Below, in pieces: positions 1 to 5,180 of a stretch of DNA of 6,469 nt; position 1 is the stretch's first letter; each line of letters opens with the position of its first letter. Below the pieces are notes generated by a model. It was not told where the DNA came from, made no database searches, and saw nothing but the letters and a program-made list of their open reading frames with translations. The stretch covers positions 1-6,469 of the forward strand of contig CAZIAB010000047.1 of NCBI GenBank assembly GCA_964537525.1, read 5' to 3'. Position numbers and translations under genes: made by a program. The DNA is from CAYMDJ01 sp964537525. GTDB lineage: Archaea > Aenigmatarchaeota > Aenigmatarchaeia > QMZP01.

Positions 1-16
1 ATTGCAGTAATGTATC

Positions 17-24
17 AAGGAGGG
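17..24 (+). promoter_or_regulatory. Shine-Dalgarno site of sepF
   Basis: AAGGAGGG lies 6 nt upstream of the ATG at 31, a near-perfect match to the archaeal anti-SD. It decides the start. An in-frame ATG at position 10 would put this ribosome binding site inside the coding region as Met-Tyr-Gln-Gly-Gly-Phe-Ser, so the start at 31 is preferred. Any TATA box lies before the window. Confidence 0.85.
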
Positions 25-30
25 TTCAGT

Positions 31-381
31 ATGGCAAGGCTAAACATATTTTCCAAGAAGGGCGAGGACTTCGATGAGTTCGCGGGCGACGAATACATGG
101 AAGTGAATGTCATGGATTCTGCTGAGAGAAGGCCGGGGAAGATAGGCATAAGGATAGAGAGCCTTGATGACTTCTCTGACACCGACAGGGTCCTGAGGCA
201 GGTAAGGGAAGGAACGGTGGTGTTCCTCAAGATAAAGGGCCTGCGCGAGAAGGACATGGGTGACCTCAAGAGAGCGGTGGAGAAGCTCAAGAAGACCATT
301 GCCGCCAACAACGGGGACATCGCTGGCGTGGAGCAGAACTGGCTAATCCTCACGCCTCACTATGCCACGGTCCACAGGTGA
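31..381 (+). CDS. sepF: Cell division protein SepF (archaeal FtsZ membrane anchor)
   Basis: This 116-residue protein matches archaeal SepF, which tethers FtsZ filaments to the inner face of the membrane at the division site. Residues 1-10 (MARLNIFSKK) form the short basic-hydrophobic segment expected of the membrane-targeting helix. An acidic linker follows (about 11-20), then the compact SepF alpha/beta domain from about residue 21 to 112. Near its end the domain carries Gly95-Asp96, Trp104 and a Leu-Thr-Pro at 107-109, in the pattern seen at the dimer core of SepF proteins. The start at 31 is set by a strong SD; the longer reading from position 10 only translates that SD. No ftsZ gene is in view, and the gene is convergent with the HAD gene. 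The family call rests on whole-domain resemblance; the membrane and FtsZ roles are known from the family, not visible here. Confidence 0.88.
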   Translation: MARLNIFSKKGEDFDEFAGDEYMEVNVMDSAERRPGKIGIRIESLDDFSDTDRVLRQVREGTVVFLKIKGLREKDMGDLKRAVEKLKKTIAANNGDIAGVEQNWLILTPHYATVHR

Positions 382-391
382 GGTAACCCTC

Positions 392-413
392 CCTGTTTCT
401 TTATTTTCAACAG
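392..413 (+). terminator. Probable U-rich terminator of sepF
   Basis: The 44-bp gap between the convergent sepF and HAD genes contains TTTCTTTATTTT (396-407) on the sepF strand, the kind of U-rich tract at which archaeal transcription ends. Short inverted repeats surround it: CTGTT (393-397) with AACAG (409-413), or CCTGTT (392-397) with AACAGG (418-423). The stems are too weak to call an intrinsic hairpin with confidence. The opposite strand has no matching T-tract for the HAD transcript. Confidence 0.45.
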
Positions 414-425
414 TTAGAACAGGCT

Positions 426-1058
426 CTATCCCTCGCTCTTGATTATTTTCAGGATATCGGTTAACTGGTCAATCACGTATCTCGCTTTTGACAAATCACC
501 GCTAATAGGTGATTTGAAGCCAATCGTTATCATTCCAAGCCTTCCGGCCTGCTGCAGTATGTCAGGCATGTCATCTACAAGGACAACATCTTTGGCGCTG
601 CAGCCCGCTTTCTTGGTGGCCAGATGCAATGCTTCTGGATGCGGTTTCTGGTTAATTACGTCGTTCCCTGAAACCACGAAATCGATGAATCCTTCCAGGC
701 CGAATCTCTGGGACGAATCATCGATGACCTTCCTTGGCTGCCCGCTCACTATACCCACTGTAATTCCCATATCCTTCAATCGTTCGAGCACGTGCTCCGC
801 CCCCCTAATTGGTTTTACCAAATGCCGGTATTTTTCAAACTTTTTTTCATGTATTGGATGGACCTTATGCAAGTCCTCCTCCTTTACTCCATATTTCCTG
901 AAAAGTATTTTCCAGTCCTGCCTGATTTCGCTGAGCCAGGTCCGCAGGGATATTCGTTCACCCCCCAACTCAAAGATTGTGTCAATATCCGCGAGTGCAG
1001 AGGCTTCTATCTCGTCAATCAGGACCCCGCTCCAGTCAAACAGGACAGCCTTTATCAT
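426..1058 (-). CDS. HAD-superfamily hydrolase with an atypical motif I (DWSGV)
   Basis: This 210-residue haloacid-dehalogenase-fold protein has all four motif positions recognisable. Motif I is FDWSGV with nucleophile Asp8. Motif II is IVSGQ with Ser105. Motif III is Lys138 in QKPHPE. Motif IV is VDD at 161-163. A helical C1-type cap spans about residues 15-85. The order and length suit the phosphoglycolate phosphatase/beta-phosphoglucomutase-like branch. The usual second aspartate of motif I (DxD), which acts as general acid/base in phosphatases, is Ser10 here. Phosphonatases and dehalogenases also lack this Asp, so the enzyme may not be a plain phosphatase, and the substrate cannot be named. 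A TATA box sits in the 31-bp gap after aCPSF1, at a distance that predicts a leaderless mRNA, and there is no SD. GC content is about 47%, lower than its neighbours. The gene ends convergent with sepF. Confidence 0.85.
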   Translation of the reverse strand: MIKAVLFDWSGVLIDEIEASALADIDTIFELGGERISLRTWLSEIRQDWKILFRKYGVKEEDLHKVHPIHEKKFEKYRHLVKPIRGAEHVLERLKDMGITVGIVSGQPRKVIDDSSQRFGLEGFIDFVVSGNDVINQKPHPEALHLATKKAGCSAKDVVLVDDMPDILQQAGRLGMITIGFKSPISGDLSKARYVIDQLTDILKIIKSEG

Positions 1059-1077
1059 GGGGTTTAATTATCTTCAG

Positions 1078-1085
1078 GATATAAA
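1078..1085 (-). promoter_or_regulatory. TATA box of the HAD gene (leaderless distance)
   Basis: Reading the minus strand, TTTATATC is centred about 24 bp upstream of the ATG at 1058. Archaeal transcription usually starts about 25 bp downstream of the TATA centre, so the transcript should begin at or next to the start codon. No SD is present before the ATG (TTAAACCCC-ATG), which fits. The box lies entirely in the 31-bp gap after the aCPSF1 stop codon. Confidence 0.55.
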
Positions 1086-1089
1086 CAGC

Positions 1090-2955
1090 TTACTTCAGCC
1101 TGATGGCTTCCAGGTTCTTGGGCGCTATGGTTTCTGACCTGAAGTTCTTGTGCGCGTCCCTGGCGAACTCGAGGCACTTGGCGTTCTCGCCGTGGCCCGT
1201 GATTATCCTCTCGGGTCTGGATGGAAGGTGGTGTATGAAATTCATGAGTTCCCTCCTGTCCCCGTGGCCTGAAAGGCCGCTCACGGTCTCTATGTCAAGC
1301 TCCAGCCTCAGTGTCTGGGTCCTGCCCTCGCCGTAGATAGGAACCTCCCTCCAGCCCTTCTGTATCCTCCTTCCGGGCGTTCCCTCTGCCTGGTAGCCGA
1401 CGAATATTATCATGTTCTTCTTGTCATGCGCGAATGCCTTCAGGTACTCGATGGCAGGTCCTCCTATGAGCATGCCCGAGGTCGCAACGACTACGCCTGG
1501 CTTGCCGTCGTCTATTATATCGTTCCTCTCCTTGGGGGCAACCTTCCTGAACAGCTCTGCAGTGAATGGGTTCTTTCCCCTGTGGAAGATGTCCCTCTGC
1601 ACCTGCCTGCTCATGTATTCAGGATAAGCCGTGTGTATCGCAGTCGCGTCCCATATCATACCCTCGAGATAGACAGGGTACTGGAAATTGTTCTGGGCGA
1701 GTATGGCCATTATCTCCTGGCCCCTCCCCACGGCGAAGCTGGGTATCAGGACCTTGCCTCCCCTCTTCATCACAGTGTCTATGAGGGAGAGTATCCTCTC
1801 CTCTGACTCCCTCCTGCTCCCCCACCTGTCCTTTGCAGAGCCGTACGTGGTCTCTATCACCAGGGTCTCTACCCTCTGGAAATCTGTTGAGGCGGGGTCG
1901 AAGAGCCTGGAGGGCGCGTATTTCAGGTCGCCGGTGTAGAGGATGTTGTGGAGGCCCTCCCCTACGTGGAGGTGCGTGAGAGAGGAGCCCAAAAGATGCG
2001 CAGAAGGCTGGAACGTGAGGCGCATGTCCTGGGTGATGTCAGACACCTCGCCGTAATCCAGCGAAATCGAATGCTTGACCATCTTCTCCACCGCCTTCTT
2101 GGGATATGTCTCCTTGCCGTTCTTCTGGCACACGTCTATGTAATCCAGGCACAGGAGGGTCGAGAGGTCCCTCGTCGGTGGCGTGCAGTACAGGGGTCCC
2201 GTGTAGCCCTTGTCATAAAGCCATGGTATGTGGCCGCAGTGGTCCAGGTGTGCGTGCGAGAGGATTATGGCATCCAGTTTCTCCATGTCGAACTCCGGCG
2301 CATCGAGATACGGACCCACGTCATTCGAGACGTCAACCCCGCAGTCAAGCATGACAGAGGAATTGTTGGTCTGGACGAGGATGCAGCTCCTTCCCACCTG
2401 GCGGAAACCGCCCAGGGTGGACATCCTTATCCACTCCTTGTTCCTGTCAATCTCCAGCTTCTCGTTTATCTTCATCCCTATCTTGTTCAGGAACTTCTTC
2501 CTGTAGTCAATCTCGCTGTGGAGGAGGTTCCTCACTGCCCTCACTATGTCAGAATTTATCGCCGGAGCGCGCTCAATCTTCGGGAGCCAGAACGTCTTCT
2601 CCTTTATCTTCCTGAAGGTCTCCCCGCCCTTCCCTATCACGAGGCCGGGCTTCTGGGACTCTATGACGACCTTGCCGAGTTCCGGCTCGAAGTATATGGC
2701 CTTTATGCCGGCGTCTTCGGGGACGATCTTCTCAATCTCCTTCTTTGCCTTCTCAGTGTCCATCGTTATCGTGAGGTCAGGCCTTACTTCCACCCTCTTC
2801 TTCAACTCCTTCACGATGGAGCGCACGGTGTTCTCGCTGGTCCTGAAGAAGTCCTTGTTCTTGGTATAAAGGACAATCTCAGAGCCCTCGAACTTGACCT
2901 CTGTTATGCTCGCATCCTGAGGTAGCTTTTTCTCGAGTTCCTTTAGAATGCTCAT
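1090..2955 (-). CDS. aCPSF1/FttA: KH-domain beta-CASP ribonuclease, transcription termination factor
   Basis: This 621-residue protein is the archaeal homologue of the CPSF73 cleavage nuclease. In other archaea it cleaves nascent transcripts at U-rich sites and terminates transcription. The N-terminal KH-like region (about 1-66) lacks a GxxG loop. The second KH domain (about 68-135) carries VIGKGG at 106-111. A metallo-beta-lactamase core follows, with HAHLDH (His234, His236, Asp238, His239), His320 and Asp343 as zinc ligands, and LDCGVD near 203-208. The beta-CASP part has motif A at Glu368, motif B at His564 (SGHGD) and motif C at His588 (TGHGE), so the active site looks complete. Length is close to the family norm of about 630-650, and the conserved C-terminal tail used for dimerisation reaches the end. 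It lies 29 bp after psmB with only a weak SD-like GAAGTG, so co-transcription with psmB is likely. The psmB-aCPSF1 pairing is, from memory, also found in methanogens such as Methanothermobacter. Confidence 0.96.
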   Translation of the reverse strand: MSILKELEKKLPQDASITEVKFEGSEIVLYTKNKDFFRTSENTVRSIVKELKKRVEVRPDLTITMDTEKAKKEIEKIVPEDAGIKAIYFEPELGKVVIESQKPGLVIGKGGETFRKIKEKTFWLPKIERAPAINSDIVRAVRNLLHSEIDYRKKFLNKIGMKINEKLEIDRNKEWIRMSTLGGFRQVGRSCILVQTNNSSVMLDCGVDVSNDVGPYLDAPEFDMEKLDAIILSHAHLDHCGHIPWLYDKGYTGPLYCTPPTRDLSTLLCLDYIDVCQKNGKETYPKKAVEKMVKHSISLDYGEVSDITQDMRLTFQPSAHLLGSSLTHLHVGEGLHNILYTGDLKYAPSRLFDPASTDFQRVETLVIETTYGSAKDRWGSRRESEERILSLIDTVMKRGGKVLIPSFAVGRGQEIMAILAQNNFQYPVYLEGMIWDATAIHTAYPEYMSRQVQRDIFHRGKNPFTAELFRKVAPKERNDIIDDGKPGVVVATSGMLIGGPAIEYLKAFAHDKKNMIIFVGYQAEGTPGRRIQKGWREVPIYGEGRTQTLRLELDIETVSGLSGHGDRRELMNFIHHLPSRPERIITGHGENAKCLEFARDAHKNFRSETIAPKNLEAIRLK

Positions 2956-2984
2956 TCAAAACACTTCGGAATGTAATCGGTTAA

Positions 2985-3620
2985 TCAATTAGATAAGTAT
3001 TTGTTGACTTCGCTGTCGCTGATCCTGTGGAATCCCTTGGAGTCTATCACGACCAGGTCTATCCCAGAGCCCCCGGAGGCAATGTCCCTCTTCGTGGCCG
3101 CATTGACGGCCCTCGCCACAAGCTTCTTCAGCTCGCTGGTGTCCATGCCCTTCTTGTACTTGTCCTCCAGCACGCCAAGCGCCATCACAGAGCCAGAGCC
3201 CGTTGAAAAGTATTCCTTCTCCTCTGACATCCCGCCCGCGGGGTCGAAGGAGAAGAGACCTGGCTTCCCGTCATGGCCGCCAACTATCAGCTGGACGATG
3301 TATGGATAGAACCTCCTCGAATACAGTATGTTCGCAACGAGGTTCGCTGCCCCGTTTATCGTTATCTTTGAGCCCTCCTTGAGCTCATAAAGCCGGAACT
3401 CGGCCTTTATGTATCTCCCGATTGCCTGCGCGTCCCCGCTGACGCCAGCTATGGTCATTCCAATGTGGTCGTCAAGCTGGAATATCTTCTGGCTGTCCTT
3501 TGACGCGACCAGGTAGCCCATGGTTGCCTTCCTGTCAGCGCCGAGGATTACGGCATCCGCTCCTATTGCTCCTACTGTTGTCGTTCCTGTCTTCAGTTTT
3601 TCTATCTTTTCCGTATCCAT
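2985..3620 (-). CDS. psmB: 20S proteasome beta subunit
   Basis: This is the catalytic subunit of the archaeal 20S core particle, which degrades unfolded proteins delivered by PAN or Cdc48-type ATPases. The 211-residue chain matches the Thermoplasma beta subunit in length. A 12-residue propeptide ends Thr-Gly and is followed by Thr-Thr-Thr-Val-Gly, so autocleavage after Gly12 would free Thr13 as the N-terminal nucleophile. The partner residues are present at the expected distances: Asp29 (mature Asp17) in GADRKATMG, Lys45 (mature Lys33), and the RD...SGGSG segment at 178-186. All catalytic residues are intact, so it should be an active subunit. The alpha subunit gene is not in the window. A TATA box sits 36 bp upstream, giving a leader of about 10 nt with no SD. 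aCPSF1 follows after 29 bp. Confidence 0.96.
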   Translation of the reverse strand: MDTEKIEKLKTGTTTVGAIGADAVILGADRKATMGYLVASKDSQKIFQLDDHIGMTIAGVSGDAQAIGRYIKAEFRLYELKEGSKITINGAANLVANILYSRRFYPYIVQLIVGGHDGKPGLFSFDPAGGMSEEKEYFSTGSGSVMALGVLEDKYKKGMDTSELKKLVARAVNAATKRDIASGGSGIDLVVIDSKGFHRISDSEVNKYLSN

Positions 3621-3650
3621 AGAATCAGCTTAATTTAATATAAGCAGTGT

Positions 3651-3660
3651 TATTTATAAA
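3651..3660 (-). promoter_or_regulatory. TATA box of psmB
   Basis: TTTATAAATA on the minus strand, close to the archaeal TATA consensus, sits in the 41-bp AT-rich gap between the Zn-ribbon gene stop and psmB. It is preceded by a purine-rich AGATAA that could serve as BRE. Its centre is about 36 bp from the ATG, predicting a start site near 3631 and a leader of about 10 nt. A second TTATATTA nearer the ATG (about 3635-3642) is too close for its transcript to include the annotated start. Confidence 0.6.
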
Positions 3661-3661
3661 A

Positions 3662-4069
3662 TTATCTATTTAAAGCTTCCTTCCGTTCCTTTCTCCCAGT
3701 TATCCTGCTCAGGAGGACTGACAAGTCCAACTCGTACTTGCCCGGACCCATCCTTATCACTATCGGCTTCTGGTTGAACAGGTTGGTGACGTCTATCTCG
3801 TACTTCCCGGGCTTCACCACCCTTATGGACTCGAGGTCCAGCACGACCGTTTCGTCCTCGTCAACCTCCTCTGGTATGATTTCCCTGATGTCCTTCTCTA
3901 TCTCGTCTATCTCCTTGGGAGTGAGCTTCTTCAGCTCCCTGTCGGCCTTGTTCAGGACGTCCTGCCTTATGTAGAAGAAGAACTTCGAGCCGCACACGTC
4001 GCACCCGCTGACAAGGTAAGGCGAATCGTCGGCATGTATCTTTCCGCATCTCGTGCACTTGTTCGGCAT
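3662..4069 (-). CDS. Zn-ribbon protein, OapC/DUF2072 type
   Basis: This 135-residue protein begins with a zinc ribbon: Cys5-x2-Cys8 (CTRCGK) and Cys23-x2-Cys26 (CDVCGS). A helical, charged, acidic middle follows (about 37-75, rich in Glu, Asp and Lys), then a C-terminal part in which the motif PGKYE(I/L)D(V/L)xxL appears twice, at 87-98 and 109-120. The arrangement and gene neighbours match the archaeal 'Zn-ribbon containing protein' family that I recall as DUF2072/OapC, encoded beside DUF2073 and an Era-like GTPase. No enzymatic motif is visible; a protein- or nucleic-acid-binding adaptor role is inference. The start is supported by a GAGGT SD with 7-nt spacing, placed in the 17-bp gap after the DUF2073 gene. 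It is the last gene of the three-gene operon, and psmB follows with its own promoter. Confidence 0.85.
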   Translation of the reverse strand: MPNKCTRCGKIHADDSPYLVSGCDVCGSKFFFYIRQDVLNKADRELKKLTPKEIDEIEKDIREIIPEEVDEDETVVLDLESIRVVKPGKYEIDVTNLFNQKPIVIRMGPGKYELDLSVLLSRITGRKERKEALNR

Positions 4070-4075
4070 CTCAAA

Positions 4076-4080
4076 ACCTC
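4076..4080 (-). promoter_or_regulatory. Shine-Dalgarno site of the Zn-ribbon gene
   Basis: GAGGT on the minus strand, about 7 nt before the ATG at 4069, lies within the 17-bp gap after the DUF2073 stop codon. It supports the chosen start and independent ribosome entry on a polycistronic mRNA. Confidence 0.6.
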
Positions 4081-4086
4081 AGAATC

Positions 4087-4437
4087 TTATAAGTATACGA
4101 GGAGCTCTTCCGGGTTCCTCTTTATCTTCTGGACGAACTTGGCAGGCCCTATAATCGTTATCCCCCTCTTCTTGCCTATCATCCTCTCAATGAACGCGTT
4201 CTTTATCTTCCCCATCCTTCCCCACTCTTCCTTCTTCCGGAAATCGAGCGATGACAGCTCTATGCCGGAGAAGCCGTCTGACACGCCCTTCATGGTTTCC
4301 GCTATGAGCTGGGCCTCCTCCTTGGCGTTGAGCTTCGCGTCTATTATTATCAGGGTCTTCTCGTGGAGGTCCCTGATGAGCCTGCCGAACTTCTGTTCCT
4401 TCACCTTCTCGTAGGGGACCAGCTTTATCTTAAGCAT
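4087..4437 (-). CDS. DUF2073 family protein, partner of the Era-like GTPase
   Basis: This small protein of 116 residues is predicted cytosolic, with alternating strands and helices, no membrane segment and no cysteines. It matches the archaeal DUF2073 family by overall sequence and by its position between the Era-like GTPase and the Zn-ribbon gene. In haloarchaea, as I recall, these neighbours are called origin-associated proteins (Oap). Recognisable pieces are a basic N-terminus, the strand LIIIDA (29-34), an acidic helix, SGIEL (57-61), and a GITIIGPAKFVQKIKR block near the end, which looks like a conserved functional patch. No catalytic motif is evident. The ATG abuts the GTPase stop as TAGATG, with an SD inside the GTPase C-terminus, so expression is probably coupled and the two products likely act together. 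The biochemical role is unknown. Confidence 0.85.
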   Translation of the reverse strand: MLKIKLVPYEKVKEQKFGRLIRDLHEKTLIIIDAKLNAKEEAQLIAETMKGVSDGFSGIELSSLDFRKKEEWGRMGKIKNAFIERMIGKKRGITIIGPAKFVQKIKRNPEELLVYL

Positions 4438-5070
4438 CTAGAGCTCCTTAATCAGGTGGCCGTAGAAGTCCTGTATGTTCTCGCCCTTCTTTGCAGATAT
4501 CCCTATTATGGGGTACTTGGGGAAGGCGTTCCTTATCCTCGCGAGGTTCGAGCCCCTGAGGTCTGTCTTGTTCCCCACTATCAGGACGGGTATGTTCCTC
4601 GCGTCCAGGTTGCCGAGTATCGTGATGTTGACCTGGCTTATTGGGTCCTTCGTGGAATCCAGCACCACCAGGACCATGTCCATGTTGTCCAGCCATTTTA
4701 TGGACTCTATCACACCCTTCGTGGCCTCCCTCGCCCTTTCCTTTGCGATGGTCCTCTTGAGGCCTGCCCTCACGAAGTCCTCGAAGTCAATCTTCGTGGC
4801 TATCCCCGGCGTGTCTATCAGGTTGAACGTGAGGGACTTGCCGTTGTTCTTTATCTTCACCCTCTCCTTCATCTGTATCTCCCTGGTCTCGTGGGGTATG
4901 GCAGAGACCTTCCCCATCTCCTCCCCGAGCCAGTCCACGCATATCCTGTTGGCGAGGGTGGTCTTCCCCGAGTTCACAGGACCATAAAGACCTATCTTGA
5001 CGTCCTTCTTCCTCCTGAACAGCGTCCTAATAATCAGAACAATCCTGTTACCCATCCTTCTAATAACCAT
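4438..5070 (-). CDS. Era-like small GTPase (OapB-type, TRAFAC class)
   Basis: This 210-residue P-loop GTPase has a full motif set: G1 GPVNSGKTT (30-38), a likely G2 threonine at Thr62 in PHETRE, G3 DTPG (86-89), G4 NKTD (167-170) and G5 SAK (192-194). It ends soon after G5, so it lacks the KH domain of bacterial Era and is not a ribosome-maturation Era proper. Residues 1-22 precede the G domain and are both hydrophobic and strongly basic (for example RTLFRRKK), resembling a membrane- or nucleic-acid-binding helix. The family is the archaeal 'Era-like GTP-binding protein' found with DUF2073 and a Zn-ribbon protein, which I recall as the origin-associated GTPase OapB in Haloferax. The start at 5070 has an AAGGTG SD with 9-nt spacing; a start at Met6 has AGAAGG abutting it, which is too close. 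It heads the three-gene operon. The cellular role is not established. Confidence 0.9.
   Translation of the reverse strand: MVIRRMGNRIVLIIRTLFRRKKDVKIGLYGPVNSGKTTLANRICVDWLGEEMGKVSAIPHETREIQMKERVKIKNNGKSLTFNLIDTPGIATKIDFEDFVRAGLKRTIAKERAREATKGVIESIKWLDNMDMVLVVLDSTKDPISQVNITILGNLDARNIPVLIVGNKTDLRGSNLARIRNAFPKYPIIGISAKKGENIQDFYGHLIKEL
4444..4449 (-). promoter_or_regulatory. Shine-Dalgarno site of the DUF2073 gene, inside the GTPase C-terminus
   Basis: AAGGAG on the minus strand encodes the Lys-Glu of the GTPase C-terminal Lys-Glu-Leu and stands 6 nt before the DUF2073 ATG. Stop and start abut as TAGATG. This is a strong site that fixes the DUF2073 start and implies translational coupling. Confidence 0.8.
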
Positions 5071-5079
5071 TACCCATCA

Positions 5080-5085
5080 CACCTT
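5080..5085 (-). promoter_or_regulatory. Shine-Dalgarno site of the GTPase gene
   Basis: AAGGTG on the minus strand lies 9 nt before the ATG at 5070. It supports that start over the in-frame ATG at 5055. With the TATA box at 5108-5115 it would lie at the very 5' end of a leader of about 16 nt. Confidence 0.55.
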
Positions 5086-5097
5086 CTTTCAATAATT

Positions 5098-5140
5098 GGA
5101 TAACAGATATTTAAAACTGAATTACTCCCTGACGTTATCC
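5098..5140. repeat. Inverted repeat GGATAAC/GTTATCC around the operon promoter
   Basis: Perfect 7-bp arms at 5098-5104 and 5134-5140 are separated by 29 bp that include the TATA box of the GTPase operon. The placement, one arm on each side of the TATA box, would suit a dimeric or looping regulator. A pair of this length can occur by chance in such a window, so this is only a candidate operator. Confidence 0.3.
5108..5115 (-). promoter_or_regulatory. TATA box of the GTPase/DUF2073/Zn-ribbon operon
   Basis: TTTAAATA on the minus strand is centred about 41 bp before the ATG at 5070. The predicted start site near 5086 gives a leader of about 16 nt that carries the AAGGTG SD. It is the best TATA-like element in the 108-bp AT-rich (about 34% GC) gap between the pyrophosphatase-like gene and the GTPase. 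Confidence 0.5.
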
Positions 5141-5150
5141 GGTGAAAATA

Positions 5151-5180
5151 GATATAGGTTTTGATGGAAGCGTCTATATC
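5151..5180 (-). repeat. 7-bp inverted repeat at the end of the pyrophosphatase-like gene, possible weak terminator
   Basis: GATATAG (5151-5157) pairs with CTATATC (5174-5180) around a 16-nt loop. The upstream arm in the transcript overlaps the TGA stop of the gene, and the hairpin is followed by TATTTTC. The stem is AT-rich and the following U-run is short, so a terminator is possible but not well supported; a protein-binding palindrome is an alternative. Confidence 0.3.

Noticed and set aside
10..30. Upstream in-frame ATG for sepF at position 10
   Set aside because: The extension would encode the SD sequence itself (Gln-Gly-Gly) before the membrane-targeting start MARLNIF; the SD is ideally spaced for the ATG at 31.
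439..1137. Open frame of 232 codons on the plus strand over the HAD gene
   Set aside because: The minus-strand gene has all four HAD motifs and a promoter. The plus frame has no domain, runs into the end of aCPSF1, and shows no SD.
1948..2925. Open frame of 325 codons antisense to the aCPSF1 gene
   Set aside because: It lies wholly opposite a complete, motif-rich aCPSF1 gene; its protein is a Leu/Val/Arg/His-rich mirror with no recognisable domain. Skewed codon use on the coding strand explains the lack of stops.
2956..2984. Independent promoter for aCPSF1
   Set aside because: Only a poor TATA-like stretch (CTTATCTAATTG at the end of psmB) and a weak GAAGTG are present, so I did not list it as a feature; co-transcription with psmB is simpler.
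4363..5103. Open frame of 246 codons antisense to the GTPase
   Set aside because: It overlaps the whole GTPase gene and the intergenic promoter region, has no known motif, and is best explained as a shadow of the GTPase codon bias.
5071..5178. Possible replication origin beside the OapABC-like genes
   Set aside because: The region is AT-rich, but I see no ORB or mini-ORB element, no repeated G-rich motif and no orc1/cdc6 gene in the window; it is accounted for by a promoter and gene end.
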